Source: an uncultured Planctomycetaceae bacterium
GTDB taxonomy: Bacteria > Planctomycetota > Planctomycetia > Planctomycetales > Planctomycetaceae
Assembly: GCA_943787265.1 (NCBI GenBank)
Contig: CALSLT010000002.1
Location: forward strand, 1-64,000
DNA length: 64,000 nucleotides
Direction: 5' to 3'
The position numbers and the translations under genes are program-made. Positions 36,582 to 45,412 of this stretch are shown piece by piece; positions within the stretch are counted from its first letter, which is position 1; every line of letters begins with the position of its first letter. A model generated the notes under the pieces. It was not told where the DNA came from and did not search any database. It worked only from the letters and a program-made list of their open reading frames with translations.

Positions 36582-37154
36582 TCAAGTTGCTTCTAACATC
36601 GATGGGTCCGCCACGACGCCTCGGTCCTGCAGCCGTTTCGCCAACTGAGCACGCGCCCGGTGCAGCCATGTTTTGATCGTGCCCTGCGGGCAGCCCAGTA
36701 CTTCACCGATCTCCTGGTAGCTCAATTCTTCCTGGTGATACATCACGAAGCACGTTCGGTAGTCTTCCCTGAGTTCGCCAAGAGCCAGTTCCAACTCTTC
36801 GCCAATGTCGAGTTGCTCCTGCTCATGCTTTGAGTGTTCGCGTCGCTCGGAAGCGAGATCGATGGCCAGATCGTTCTGCGACGGCAGCTTCGATCGCTTT
36901 TCCAACGCGGTCCGACATCGGTTAGCAGCGATCGTCAGCAGCCACGGTTTGATTGGCCTTTGTTGATCCCATTTTTCGAGGTTCCGGAACACTCGAACCA
37001 GCGAGTCCTGCGCGACGTCTTCCGCGTCTTCACGATGACCGAGCATTCGAAGGCAGAGTGAAAACACCAATCCCTGATACTTGCTGAGAAACGCGCGCAT
37101 CGACAGCTCATCCCCGGTCAGGCATTGCTGAACAAGCTGCACGTCTTCCGACAC
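36582..37154 (-). CDS. ECF-type RNA polymerase sigma factor
   Basis: 190 residues, sigma-70 family. Region 2: FLSKYQGLVFSLCLRMLGHREDAEDVAQDSLVRVFRNLEKW. Region 4: LSYQEIGEVLGCPQGTIKTWLHRARAQL, with the helix-turn-helix for the -35 element. Between the regions is a charged linker. Start GTG 37154 with AGGAAA seven bases before it. It is followed by the anti-sigma gene. The 325-base divergent space to glgX contains a small GCCCC/GGGGC hairpin at 37179-37192 that might be part of an autoregulated promoter, but no ECF-type promoter could be confirmed. Confidence 0.93.
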   Translation of the reverse strand: MSEDVQLVQQCLTGDELSMRAFLSKYQGLVFSLCLRMLGHREDAEDVAQDSLVRVFRNLEKWDQQRPIKPWLLTIAANRCRTALEKRSKLPSQNDLAIDLASERREHSKHEQEQLDIGEELELALGELREDYRTCFVMYHQEELSYQEIGEVLGCPQGTIKTWLHRARAQLAKRLQDRGVVADPSMLEAT

Positions 37155-37479
37155 TTTGTTTCCTGTTTGACAGTTGGTGCCCCCTGTGGGGCCGGTTAAT
37201 GACTAAATCACGTCTCTGCCATGCGGCAGATGCTGGACTGTTACCCTCACTGACTTACAGAAGTTTCACGCGGCAGACTGTCGCCAGGTCCCTTGCTGAG
37301 CTGATCTTGCTTCGGATTGCCGGAACCGTTCGAATTCGCCGACTTCTGGCGATGAAACTGCTTCTTTCGACGAAATCGAAAGAGTTCAAACATAAATACA
37401 CGCGATCCACTTGCCCAATGGGAAACAGCGTACGCCGAGGATGCGATTCACGGCAACGTTCGTCCCGATAAGATGACTG
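37155..37479. promoter_or_regulatory. Divergent intergenic region between the ECF sigma gene and glgX
   Basis: 325 bases holding the promoters of both divergent genes. The only structure seen is the small inverted repeat at 37179-37192 near the sigma gene start. No tRNA, no protein-like frame; individual promoter hexamers cannot be assigned with confidence. Confidence 0.4.
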
Positions 37480-39639
37480 ATGGAATCAACAATGCGAATC
37501 TGGCCTGGGCGTCCTTACCCAATGGGGGCGACCTGGGACGGCACGGGCGTCAACTTTGCCCTCTATTCGCGACACGCGACGGCCGTCGATCTTTGCCTGT
37601 TCGAGGATCGAACATCCACTGAAGAGTCTGTCACCGTACCGCTCAAGCGAGGGACTGGATTCGTCTGGCATGGATATCTTCCAGACATTCGACCGGGACA
37701 GCTTTACGGATTCCGCGTTGACGGACCATACGACCCAGTCGCCGGACACCGCTTCAACCGGAACAAGGTGCTGCTCGACCCGTACGCAAAGGCGCTCGGT
37801 CGTGACGTTACCTGGGACGACTCACTGTTTGGATATTCCGTCGGTGAGTCAGACATTTCGTTCGACAAACGCGACAGCGCTGCCGTAGCGCCGCTGGGAG
37901 CCGTCATCAACGATGCCTTCGTTTGGGGTGATGATGAGCGGCCCGATGTTCCGTGGAATAAGATGCTTATCTACGAGGCCAACGTTCGCGGCCTTACCAA
38001 GCTCAATCCGAAGGTCGCCACTTCACGGCGAGGCACTTACGCGGGACTCTGCGCGCCGGCAGTCATCAGGCATCTTTTGAAACTCGGCGTAACATCGGTC
38101 GAGCTGATGCCGGTTCACCATTTCGCGAAGGATCAGTTTCTTGTCGAACGAGGCCAGACCAACTTCTGGGGCTACAGTTCGCTGGGATTCTTCGCGCCTG
38201 AGATGACGTACTCGTCGGCGGATTCGCCGCAGGAAACCGTGCGCGAGTTCAAGCGAATGGTCAAGACTCTGCACAAGCACGGTCTCGAGGTCATTCTGGA
38301 CGTCGTTTACAACCACACCGGCGAAGGCAGTGAGATGGGGCCGACGCTGAGTTTTCGGGGAATCGACAACTCAAGCTATTACCGACTCGCTGGCAACCAT
38401 CGGTACTACGACAACTTTTCCGGCTGCGGAAATTCGTGGAACGTCAACGATCCGTTCGCGCTGCAACTGATCATGGACAGTCTGCGATACTGGGTGCAGG
38501 AAATGCACGTCGACGGTTTTCGATTTGATCTGGCGTCAGTGCTCGGCCGAGAACCTCGCGACTTTGATCCTGGTGCCGCGTTCTTTGATGCCGTGCAACA
38601 GGACCCCGTTCTGTCACAGGTCAAGATGATCGCCGAACCGTGGGACGCAGTCGGCAGTTACGACCTCGGAAACTTTCCAGGACTTTGGAAAGAATGGAAC
38701 GGCCAGTACCGTGACACGGTTCGAGAATTCTGGCGAGGCGATCACGGAAAACTCCGCGACTTCGCGACCAGAATCTGTGGCAGCAGCGACGTCTTTCAGC
38801 ACAATGGCCGCAGCCCTCTGGCAAGCATCAACTTTGTGACTTCGCACGACGGATTCACGCTCAAAGACCTGGTCAGTTACAACCAGAAACACAACGAAGC
38901 AAATCTGGAAAACAGTGGCGACGATCACAACCGCAGTTGGAACAGCGGCTTTGAAGGCGAGACAACTAACAAAGACATCAATCAATTACGGGAACGCCAG
39001 CGAAGAAACTTCCTGACGACATTGTTCTGTTCGCAAGGTGTTCCGATGCTGCTGGCGGGCGACGAATTTGGTCGCACTCAAGACGGAAATAACAACGCCT
39101 ACTGCCAGGACAATGAGATCAGTTGGGTCGACTGGAATCTCCAACCCGAACAGAAGGCGTTCCAGAAGTTCGTCCGGCGAGCCATTCAGATTTGGAATGA
39201 TAATCCCGTTTTTCACCGACAGACGTTCTTCAAGCCGTCGATGCACGGTGAGTCAGAGAATCTCGATATTCACTGGTTGACTCCCGCTGCCGAGCCTATG
39301 ACCAGTGCCGACTGGGAAGCGGGTTTCGCGCGGTGCGTCGGTATGCTTCTCGACGGACGAATGGTTGAAGAATTTGATGCCAGTGGGGAACCACTGGAAG
39401 GCGAAACGGTACTGCTTCTCATGAACGCCAGCGAGGACGACATTGCGTTTTCGCTACCACCACTCGACGAAGACAGCTATTGGCAGTGCGAACTCGATAC
39501 ATACTACCCTTCGAGACGTCCGAAGAGCCTGCCGCCTGGGTACATCTATTCGCTTAAGACTCGCTCTATGTCACTGTTTGTTCGCCGCAAGGAAAGGCGG
39601 AGTACAATTCGTAAACGCGCGGGGCAAAAACGAAAATAG
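37480..39639 (+). CDS. glgX: Glycogen debranching enzyme GlgX
   Basis: 719 residues from ATG 37480. ATG 37492 gives the more usual family start (MRIWPGRPYPMGATWDG). N-terminal CBM48 beta-sandwich (about 5-105), then a GH13 barrel (about 165-570). Catalytic elements: HVDGFRFDLASVLG (Asp nucleophile), MIAEPWDAVG (Glu acid/base) and NFVTSHDGFTLKDL (transition-state Asp). GlgX cuts alpha-1,6 branches left after phosphorylase action on glycogen. No other glycogen gene lies nearby. It ends 42 bases before the convergent SGNH hydrolase. Confidence 0.94.
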   Translation: MESTMRIWPGRPYPMGATWDGTGVNFALYSRHATAVDLCLFEDRTSTEESVTVPLKRGTGFVWHGYLPDIRPGQLYGFRVDGPYDPVAGHRFNRNKVLLDPYAKALGRDVTWDDSLFGYSVGESDISFDKRDSAAVAPLGAVINDAFVWGDDERPDVPWNKMLIYEANVRGLTKLNPKVATSRRGTYAGLCAPAVIRHLLKLGVTSVELMPVHHFAKDQFLVERGQTNFWGYSSLGFFAPEMTYSSADSPQETVREFKRMVKTLHKHGLEVILDVVYNHTGEGSEMGPTLSFRGIDNSSYYRLAGNHRYYDNFSGCGNSWNVNDPFALQLIMDSLRYWVQEMHVDGFRFDLASVLGREPRDFDPGAAFFDAVQQDPVLSQVKMIAEPWDAVGSYDLGNFPGLWKEWNGQYRDTVREFWRGDHGKLRDFATRICGSSDVFQHNGRSPLASINFVTSHDGFTLKDLVSYNQKHNEANLENSGDDHNRSWNSGFEGETTNKDINQLRERQRRNFLTTLFCSQGVPMLLAGDEFGRTQDGNNNAYCQDNEISWVDWNLQPEQKAFQKFVRRAIQIWNDNPVFHRQTFFKPSMHGESENLDIHWLTPAAEPMTSADWEAGFARCVGMLLDGRMVEEFDASGEPLEGETVLLLMNASEDDIAFSLPPLDEDSYWQCELDTYYPSRRPKSLPPGYIYSLKTRSMSLFVRRKERRSTIRKRAGQKRK

Positions 39640-39681
39640 TTGAGCAAATCGGAAGCGTTGCAGCCTCGACACAAAGTCTTG

Positions 39682-40386
39682 TCACTTCAACAGTGGCTGT
39701 ATCGCCTTGGCCCAGATTTTGTAGCCTTGCTCATTCAGATGCAGGCCGTCCTTGAGAAACAACTCCGGTCTGGGTTTGCCATCTTTGCCGAGCATTGGTT
39801 TGAAGATGTCGACATAGTCCATCTGCTTATCTGCGGCACAAATTGCAGCAATTGCTTTGTTGGCTTCGCGGATTTCACCAGCCAGATTCCATCGCTTGAT
39901 GCTCGGCTTAATCGCAATGAACGCGATTCTGGTGTCAGGCAGTTTCTTCCGAACGACACTGACAAACTTCTGAAAATCGGCTGTAACGACTTCAGCCGAT
40001 TTGCCGTGCGAGATGTCGTTGTCTCCAGCGTAAAGAAGGATAACTGCCGGTTGATGCTTAAGAATGATTCTATCGGCGAAGTGAATCGAGTCTGCAATCT
40101 CTGATCCGCCAAAGCCTCGATTGATCGTTTTGAAATTCGGAAACGATTGATCGAGTTTCCACATGCGAATGCTGGAACTTCCCACAAACAGATTCGCCCC
40201 TTTTGGTTGTGGTGACGTCTTGTCTTGCGATTCGAACTTCTGAATCGAAGCTTCCCATTTCTCGAAGTTCGGTTTGCTGGCTTTCTCGTCAGCAGAAAAT
40301 GCTTCTCTGGCCGGAGACAAACAAAGAGCCAGGCAAAGGACAGCAAGCGATGTTACTGAGAATTTTAAACAAGCATTAATCTTCAC
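39682..40386 (-). CDS. Secreted SGNH/GDSL-type esterase
   Basis: 234 residues from GTG 40386, chosen because CAGGAG lies eight bases upstream and a signal peptide begins at once (VKINACLKFSVTSLAVLC). An in-frame ATG at 40431 would add 15 residues. Block I reads FVGSSSIRMW (GSS in place of GDS, with the catalytic Ser), block II NRGFGGSEI, block III YAGDNDI, and block V DGLHLNEQGY (Asp-x2-His). Length is typical for the family, which removes acyl or acetyl groups from sugars. It is convergent with glgX. Confidence 0.85.
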   Translation of the reverse strand: MKINACLKFSVTSLAVLCLALCLSPAREAFSADEKASKPNFEKWEASIQKFESQDKTSPQPKGANLFVGSSSIRMWKLDQSFPNFKTINRGFGGSEIADSIHFADRIILKHQPAVILLYAGDNDISHGKSAEVVTADFQKFVSVVRKKLPDTRIAFIAIKPSIKRWNLAGEIREANKAIAAICAADKQMDYVDIFKPMLGKDGKPRPELFLKDGLHLNEQGYKIWAKAIQPLLK

Positions 40387-40436
40387 AACGTTTACTCCTG
40401 AAGAATCGGTAAGCATCCAAACTCGTTCCAAACTGC

Positions 40437-41468
40437 TTAGCTCTGAGACATCGAAGTCGTGGTTTCCGCCAGTCGCTCGACGACTGACTTTGCGTTTCCG
40501 TCGTCGATTGCTGCCGCCGCAAGTTTTGCGGCTTCTGCAGGGCTGGCCGCTTTACCTGCCGCGACCAAAGATGCGGCTGCATTGGCGACGACAATGTTTC
40601 GCGATGCTCCCTGAGCACCGTCGAGGATTTGTCGAATCCGATCAGCGCTTTCGGCAGCGCCATCGACGACCAGTTCATCGACGCTGCATTCGGGTAGCCC
40701 AAAGTCACTGGCTGACCAGGTTCGCTCGACGACGCCCTCACGCGAAACGTCAAACACAGCCGTTTGGCCCCAAAGGCTGACCTCGTCGAGTTCGTCGTTT
40801 CCGCACACCACTAAAGCGCGATCGCAACCGAGTTCAAATAATGCCGTCGCGAGTTTTTCTGCAAAGTGTTTTCGGTTGGAGCCGAGCAATTGAAATTGAG
40901 CACCGGCCGGATTGGTCAGTGGTCCAAGAAGATTGAAAATTGTTCGGATTCCCAATGCCTTACGAACCGGTACGACATTTTTCATTGCAGAATGAAGCAG
41001 CGGTGCAAAACAGAAACCGATGCCGACTTCGTCGACGCACTTTCCGACCTGTTCGGGTGAAAGTTGCAGATTGATTCCGAGAGCCTCGAGCACGTCGGCC
41101 GACCCGCTCTTACTCGACACACTCCGGTTTCCGTGTTTCGCGACGGGCACGCCGGCCGCAGCGGCGACAAATCCCGTTGCCGTGCTGATGTTAAAAGTGT
41201 GCAGCTTGTCGCCGCCGGTCCCGCAGGTGTCGAGCAATCCCTTCGACTGGCATTCGATACGCGTCGCGCGTTGCCGCATGACTGCGGCGGCTCCCGCAAT
41301 TTCTTCGACTTCTTCCCCACGAACGGTCAGAGCGGTCAGCAACGCGGCGATGTCAATCTCTCCGCATTCGCCGTCCATGATTGCAGCAAATGCCGCCTCG
41401 GTGGCGGGACGAGGAACCGTCTGCCCGTCAAGGATATGGTTGAGTGCCTGGCGAATAGAGTCGTTCAT
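40437..41468 (-). CDS. trpD: Anthranilate phosphoribosyltransferase
   Basis: 343 residues from ATG 41468 (the frame extends further upstream but is not homologous). Signatures of the TrpD family: [17 protein letters not shown], the PRPP-binding [41 protein letters not shown] (diphosphate/Mg loop) and NLLGPLTNP. It catalyses transfer of the phosphoribosyl group to anthranilate in tryptophan synthesis. No other trp gene is adjacent, so the pathway genes are scattered, which is common in planctomycetes. It follows the SGNH gene in the minus direction but probably has its own promoter. Confidence 0.95.
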   Translation of the reverse strand: MNDSIRQALNHILDGQTVPRPATEAAFAAIMDGECGEIDIAALLTALTVRGEEVEEIAGAAAVMRQRATRIECQSKGLLDTCGTGGDKLHTFNISTATGFVAAAAGVPVAKHGNRSVSSKSGSADVLEALGINLQLSPEQVGKCVDEVGIGFCFAPLLHSAMKNVVPVRKALGIRTIFNLLGPLTNPAGAQFQLLGSNRKHFAEKLATALFELGCDRALVVCGNDELDEVSLWGQTAVFDVSREGVVERTWSASDFGLPECSVDELVVDGAAESADRIRQILDGAQGASRNIVVANAAASLVAAGKAASPAEAAKLAAAAIDDGNAKSVVERLAETTTSMSQS

Positions 41469-41730
41469 AGCGGAGCCTGATGAGTTGCCGAAATCGGAAA
41501 ATGAATCGCGTGTGGGGCAAAGTGTCCTGCGGCCGCCCGGTGACGATCGTGTAGGAAGCCGCCAGTATTTCGCTTCACGACGCCGTCGTCGAGTGTGCAC
41601 AGGCTGGACGAGCTTCGATCGTGACTTTAGCTTTGACATCGCCGAATGACACTTCGGCGGAAAACTCGCCTGCTATACCGAAAACGAATTCGCGAATCAG
41701 CGAATTCAGTCACGAATCCGGAGTTTCACC

Positions 41731-42723
41731 ATGCCACTGAATCGACGTCAGTTTATGAAACGGACCATGCGTGGCGTCGCCGCCGCTGGTGCTGCGAATC
41801 TTGTCGCCAACGAAGTTGCTCAATCCGGCCGATTCTCGATTCCCGGACTGTACGCGGCGGAGACTTCGCCGAAGAAAGCCTCGAAGTACATCGACGTGCA
41901 CACGCATATTGGCACAACGTGGAACGGGAACAAAGAACTGACGGCTGACGACCTTTTACATTGGATGGACGAGCACGACATCGAAAAGTCGGTACTGCTA
42001 CCTCTGACGTCTCCAGAATCGTCGAGCTTTCTTTTGCTGACCGAACCGGCGCTGGCCGCTGCGAAAGCGCATCCGGATCGCTTTATCCCGTTTTGTTCAA
42101 TCGATCCTCGGACGTCGCTGCGAGGTGGCCGGAAGGGTTTCCTCGAAGTCATCGGAAAATATGTTGATCAAGGGGCTCGCGGGTTCGGCGAACATAAAGT
42201 GGGACTCGATTTTGACGACCCGCTCATGATGCAGATTTATGACGTCTGCCAGGAATTGCAGATCCCGCTGCTCTTCCACATGGACAACTTGCGAGGCAAG
42301 GATCAGCCGGGACTTCCGCGGTTGGAACATGCTCTGGCAACGTTTCCGAAGCTCAACTTCCTGGGACATGGTCCGGGCTGGTGGGCATCGATTTCTGGTG
42401 GGCTGACGCAGGCCGAACTGATGAGCTACCCAAAGGGCAAAGTCCGGCCAGGTGGGGCGATCGACACGCTGATGGGGAAGTATCCGAATCTGTACGGCGA
42501 TCTTTCGGCCGGCTCCGGAGCGAACTCGATCAGCCGCGACCGCGAGTTCGGGCGCGAGTTCATGATTCGTCGGCAGGACCGGTTACTGTTTGGAACCGAC
42601 TATCTGCAGCCCGGCCAGGCCGTTCCGCAATTCGAACTGTTCGACAGTCTCGATCTTCCGGCCGACGCTGCCGCGAAAGTTTTCCGCGGCAACGCAGAAC
42701 GAATTTTGAAACTCAACTCGTAG
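41731..42723 (+). CDS. Tat-exported amidohydrolase (PF04909-type)
   Basis: 330 residues. Twin-arginine signal (RRQFMKRTMRGVAAAGAANL, about 5-24). The TIM-barrel amidohydrolase_2 family is indicated by IDVHTHIGTTW (His-x-His metal site, about 56-60), LLFHMDNLRG, FLGHGPGWW (His), and RLLFGTDYLQ (Asp). Members include decarboxylases and lactonases. Export by Tat suggests action on a periplasmic aromatic or sugar-derived substrate, but nothing more can be said. It ends only five bases from the convergent SMP-30-like gene. Confidence 0.87.
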   Translation: MPLNRRQFMKRTMRGVAAAGAANLVANEVAQSGRFSIPGLYAAETSPKKASKYIDVHTHIGTTWNGNKELTADDLLHWMDEHDIEKSVLLPLTSPESSSFLLLTEPALAAAKAHPDRFIPFCSIDPRTSLRGGRKGFLEVIGKYVDQGARGFGEHKVGLDFDDPLMMQIYDVCQELQIPLLFHMDNLRGKDQPGLPRLEHALATFPKLNFLGHGPGWWASISGGLTQAELMSYPKGKVRPGGAIDTLMGKYPNLYGDLSAGSGANSISRDREFGREFMIRRQDRLLFGTDYLQPGQAVPQFELFDSLDLPADAAAKVFRGNAERILKLNS

Positions 42724-42728
42724 ATCGC

Positions 42729-43787
42729 TCAGTCGTCGATTCGGATTTCGAATAGCTGACCGGCATCTTTCTTGCCCGACCGTGCTCCGCCAGTTGCAAA
42801 CAGGCGTCCGTCGTCGCTCGACTTAATGGCGATGCCGTTCACCGTTGCTCCTACGTCGAAAGATCGCAGCAGCTTGCCTTTGGGTGAGAGCATTTCAACC
42901 CGATGTCCTTCTCCGTGGGCGACAAAGACTCGCCCTGTTTTCGGCTCAACGAGCAGTCCGTTTGCAAATCCGTTCTCGTCGTTGTCGGACTCTGCATTAA
43001 GTCTTGCGAAGACTTGCTTCGGTCCAACATCTCCCGGAGAGCGAATCTCAAATTCAATCACCTGCCGATTCTGACTCTCAACAACAAGCAACTTTGATCC
43101 GTCAACGGACAACGCAATTCCTTCAGGAAATGCCAGAGTCTGAGCAACAAGGGTCACGCTTCCGTCGGCAGCGATGTAATGAATTCGGCCGATGGGATTT
43201 CGAATTCGAGCGTAGCCTGGGTCGGTGAAGTACACGCCGCCTTTTGAGTCGGCAACTAAGTCATTCGGTGCTCGCAGGAAGTATCCGTCACTTCGAGTCG
43301 CGACTTTGCGAACCTGCTCACCAGCTTCGTTCAGTTTGACGATGGCTCGCTGCCCGGCATCAGCAACGATGTGAGTTCCGTCGGGAAGAATGACGTGTCC
43401 ACGTGGAGAACCCATCGTTGCCCACGGCTCGACCATACCGTCTGACGAGACCTTCGAGATGTGTTTACCGTGTGAGACGAACGCGTTTCCAGAATTGTCA
43501 AACACAACATTGTCGGCCGGCGACCAGACTTCAGCGACTACTGATACGGCATCTTGAGCAACAGACGGCTTAGCCGGTTTCGGCGAAGCCTTTGGCTTAA
43601 GCGGTTTTGAGGCCGGTTTACTTTTTACCGAATCAAGTGCCGGAAGTTTTCTATCGGGCTTGGCGATCGAAGCAAGCTGATCCTGTTCTGGTTTATCGAT
43701 CGATGTTGTCAGTTCTGGCTTCGCTGGTTTGGTCGCTTCGGGCAGAGGTAGATCCAGGTCAATGCTCGGCGCTGTTTTCTTTGCCAC
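42729..43787 (-). CDS. SMP-30/NHL-type beta-propeller domain of a larger lipoprotein gene
   Basis: 352 residues in this frame; GTG 43787 is only the first start codon in the open piece. The first ~75 residues are Lys/Pro/Ala-rich linker; about 80-352 form a gluconolactonase/SMP-30-like propeller (VWSPADNVVFDNSGNAFVSHG, GHVILPDGTHIVADA, FLRAPNDLVADSKGGVYFTDPGYARI, FPEGIALSVDGSKLLVVES, FANGLLVEPKTGRVFVAHGEG). I propose that the true gene starts at ATG 44800 with a lipoprotein signal and continues through a frame-disrupted proline-rich region into this domain. The role is possibly binding or hydrolysis of a lactone or sugar derivative at the outer surface. Confidence 0.8.
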   Translation of the reverse strand: MAKKTAPSIDLDLPLPEATKPAKPELTTSIDKPEQDQLASIAKPDRKLPALDSVKSKPASKPLKPKASPKPAKPSVAQDAVSVVAEVWSPADNVVFDNSGNAFVSHGKHISKVSSDGMVEPWATMGSPRGHVILPDGTHIVADAGQRAIVKLNEAGEQVRKVATRSDGYFLRAPNDLVADSKGGVYFTDPGYARIRNPIGRIHYIAADGSVTLVAQTLAFPEGIALSVDGSKLLVVESQNRQVIEFEIRSPGDVGPKQVFARLNAESDNDENGFANGLLVEPKTGRVFVAHGEGHRVEMLSPKGKLLRSFDVGATVNGIAIKSSDDGRLFATGGARSGKKDAGQLFEIRIDD

Positions 43788-44800
43788 CGTGGCTGGCGTG
43801 ATTACCGGCAGGGACGCCGTCTCGCCTGTGCCTTGCTCCGATTTTTTTGTCTTAACTTCACCCTTGGGTGTCGTTACGGGAAGTTCACCGTCCTCGCGTC
43901 GCCGATCTTTGCTGGGGTGTCGTCGAGCGTGTTGCCGGTACCAACTCTTCGGCAGCGGCGATTTCGTCTTTGGCGGCGGAAACAGGTCGAACGTTGGGCT
44001 GTTCGTCGACTCAGGCTCGACGGTCGGCTTGTTTCTTCAGCGGCGTTAACTGGTGTCAGGTCTGATTTCAGGTTTCGAAGCGCTTGCCGTGTCTCTTACC
44101 GGGGTTTGGCACTGGCACTTCAGGGTTGGCCACGATCGGTTCGAAGGGCTTTTCGAGAGGGTTCTCGGCCTTTTCCTTGGCTGGCGGACCCGTGGCCCTT
44201 TTTCGGCGGCCGGCTTGCTCACCACCACGTCCGCTCTCGTCCGTTCTGCGTCAGGCGGACGTAGCTGGCGGATTTCGGACTGTCCTCGGGGAACAGTTCT
44301 GACGGGGCAAACGGGTCTAGAGGCCGTATCGGTGCTGGCGGCTTCTTTCGCGACACGGTTTCGGGCTGAGGCTTCGCCTGTGGTCAGCTCTTTCGTCGAA
44401 GTGACTTTTTCGACGTTTCGAGTCTTTGGGGATTCGGTCTCGGGCAACGGCAACGCCTCGGCGCAGAGCCCGGTCCCGGAGTTGCTTCCCGAATCAGCCA
44501 GCAGGGGGCGCGGGAGGTTCGAGGTCGCAGCTCTTTTGGCACGTCCTCCGCGGACGGGGCTGCGTTCGGCTCGGTATACGGCGCGGTCTTAGTGTCGGCC
44601 TCCGGCACGACTAATGGAGCGGGGGAGACCGCGGGAGCTGGCGACACGTGAAGGGGCGGGGTACGCTTGTTGGCGCGGGCTCAACTTCAACCGCGGTGTA
44701 CTGAGCGCTGCGGCACCCTGACAAGCCGCTGATCACTGAGCGACCCGGCGATAACAAGATGTGGCGAGGTCTTCTTCAACCAGCGATGAAGGTTCACCAT
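43788..44800 (-). pseudogene. Frame-disrupted lipoprotein N-terminus and Pro/Lys/Glu-rich linker of the SMP-30-like gene
   Basis: Start ATG 44800 has AAGGAG (44810-44815) nine bases upstream. The first frame gives a Lys/Arg-containing start and a hydrophobic core (VNLHRWLKKTSPHLVIAGSL). Removing one base then gives VISGLSGCRSAQ, a perfect lipobox with its Cys codon at 44713-44715. Downstream, natural-looking segments appear in alternating frames: PAPAVSPAPLVVPEADTK, ETESPKTRNVEKVTSTKE, AKEKAENPLEKPFEPIVANP, NKPTVEPESTNSPTFDLF, DEIAAAEELVPATRSTTP and ELPVTTPKGEVKTKKSEQG. They are joined by indels of both signs, ending in frame with the propeller. The composition (Pro, Glu, Lys, Thr) fits a flexible linker. 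Either the assembly is poor here or the gene is decaying. Confidence 0.6.
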
Positions 44801-44866
44801 AGCAGCACGCTCCTTACGGTTTTCTCGTCATGTTGGGTGAGCCGTTCCGGCTCCAGCGGCCCCGCT

Positions 44867-45379
44867 TCATACGACCCGAGCGAAGCCGCTCTGAAGATCG
44901 GCAGATGTCAAACGGAAAGTCATCTTCAACACGCAGAGAATCGCCTGATCCACTGACTTCGGCGCAGGAGCGACATTCAAAGCGGCTGATCCAGAAACGT
45001 CGATCGATCGTCTCGTGGTTGCCGTGAGCATGTTGCCCGAGGCGACGGTCGTTCCGAACCTGCTGGCGCGATGGGTTCTTTTGCCTCCGGTTTGGAGCTT
45101 CAACTTCGACCAGACCGCAGCACCGTCACAGCCCGACCTGTGCGACCGGCGTCTTCCACAATCCCGCTTCGTCACGCAGGAAGCGTTCGCAGCGAGCAGG
45201 CCGGCCAGGCGTAACGACTGATTCTCACAGCTCGTTCCGTTCGGCTTGCCCGGCCACAGCGACCAGCAGCCGTTCGGCAAGTAAATCTCGTGGATTCGTC
45301 CAACGTCGTGGTAACCGTCTTCCTCGCAGATATACTCACGGACTTGTCTAACACGTCCGGAACCGTCTTCCTGCGACAC
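44867..45379 (-). CDS. Possible disrupted small gene of unknown function
   Basis: The frame runs from a GTG at 45379, with AAGAGG upstream, for about 170 codons. The first 60 look protein-like (REYICEEDGYHDVGRIHEIY, LPNGCWSLWPGKPN). After that the composition becomes Cys/Arg/Ser-rich in this frame while better-looking pieces appear in another frame (CERFLRDEAGLWKTPVAQVG), as in the neighbouring broken lipoprotein. No family is recognised. It may be a small gene with one or more frame breaks. The opposite-strand frames are less convincing. Confidence 0.25.
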   Translation of the reverse strand: MSQEDGSGRVRQVREYICEEDGYHDVGRIHEIYLPNGCWSLWPGKPNGTSCENQSLRLAGLLAANASCVTKRDCGRRRSHRSGCDGAAVWSKLKLQTGGKRTHRASRFGTTVASGNMLTATTRRSIDVSGSAALNVAPAPKSVDQAILCVLKMTFRLTSADLQSGFARVV

Positions 45380-45412
45380 GATTTGCGAACCTCTTACTGA
45401 GTAAACTGCTGA

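Noticed and set aside
44053-44592. 179-codon plus-strand frame in the broken lipoprotein region
   Set aside because: It has Gly/Arg/Ser-rich unstructured composition, and the minus strand has a ribosome-binding site, lipobox and natural linker segments.
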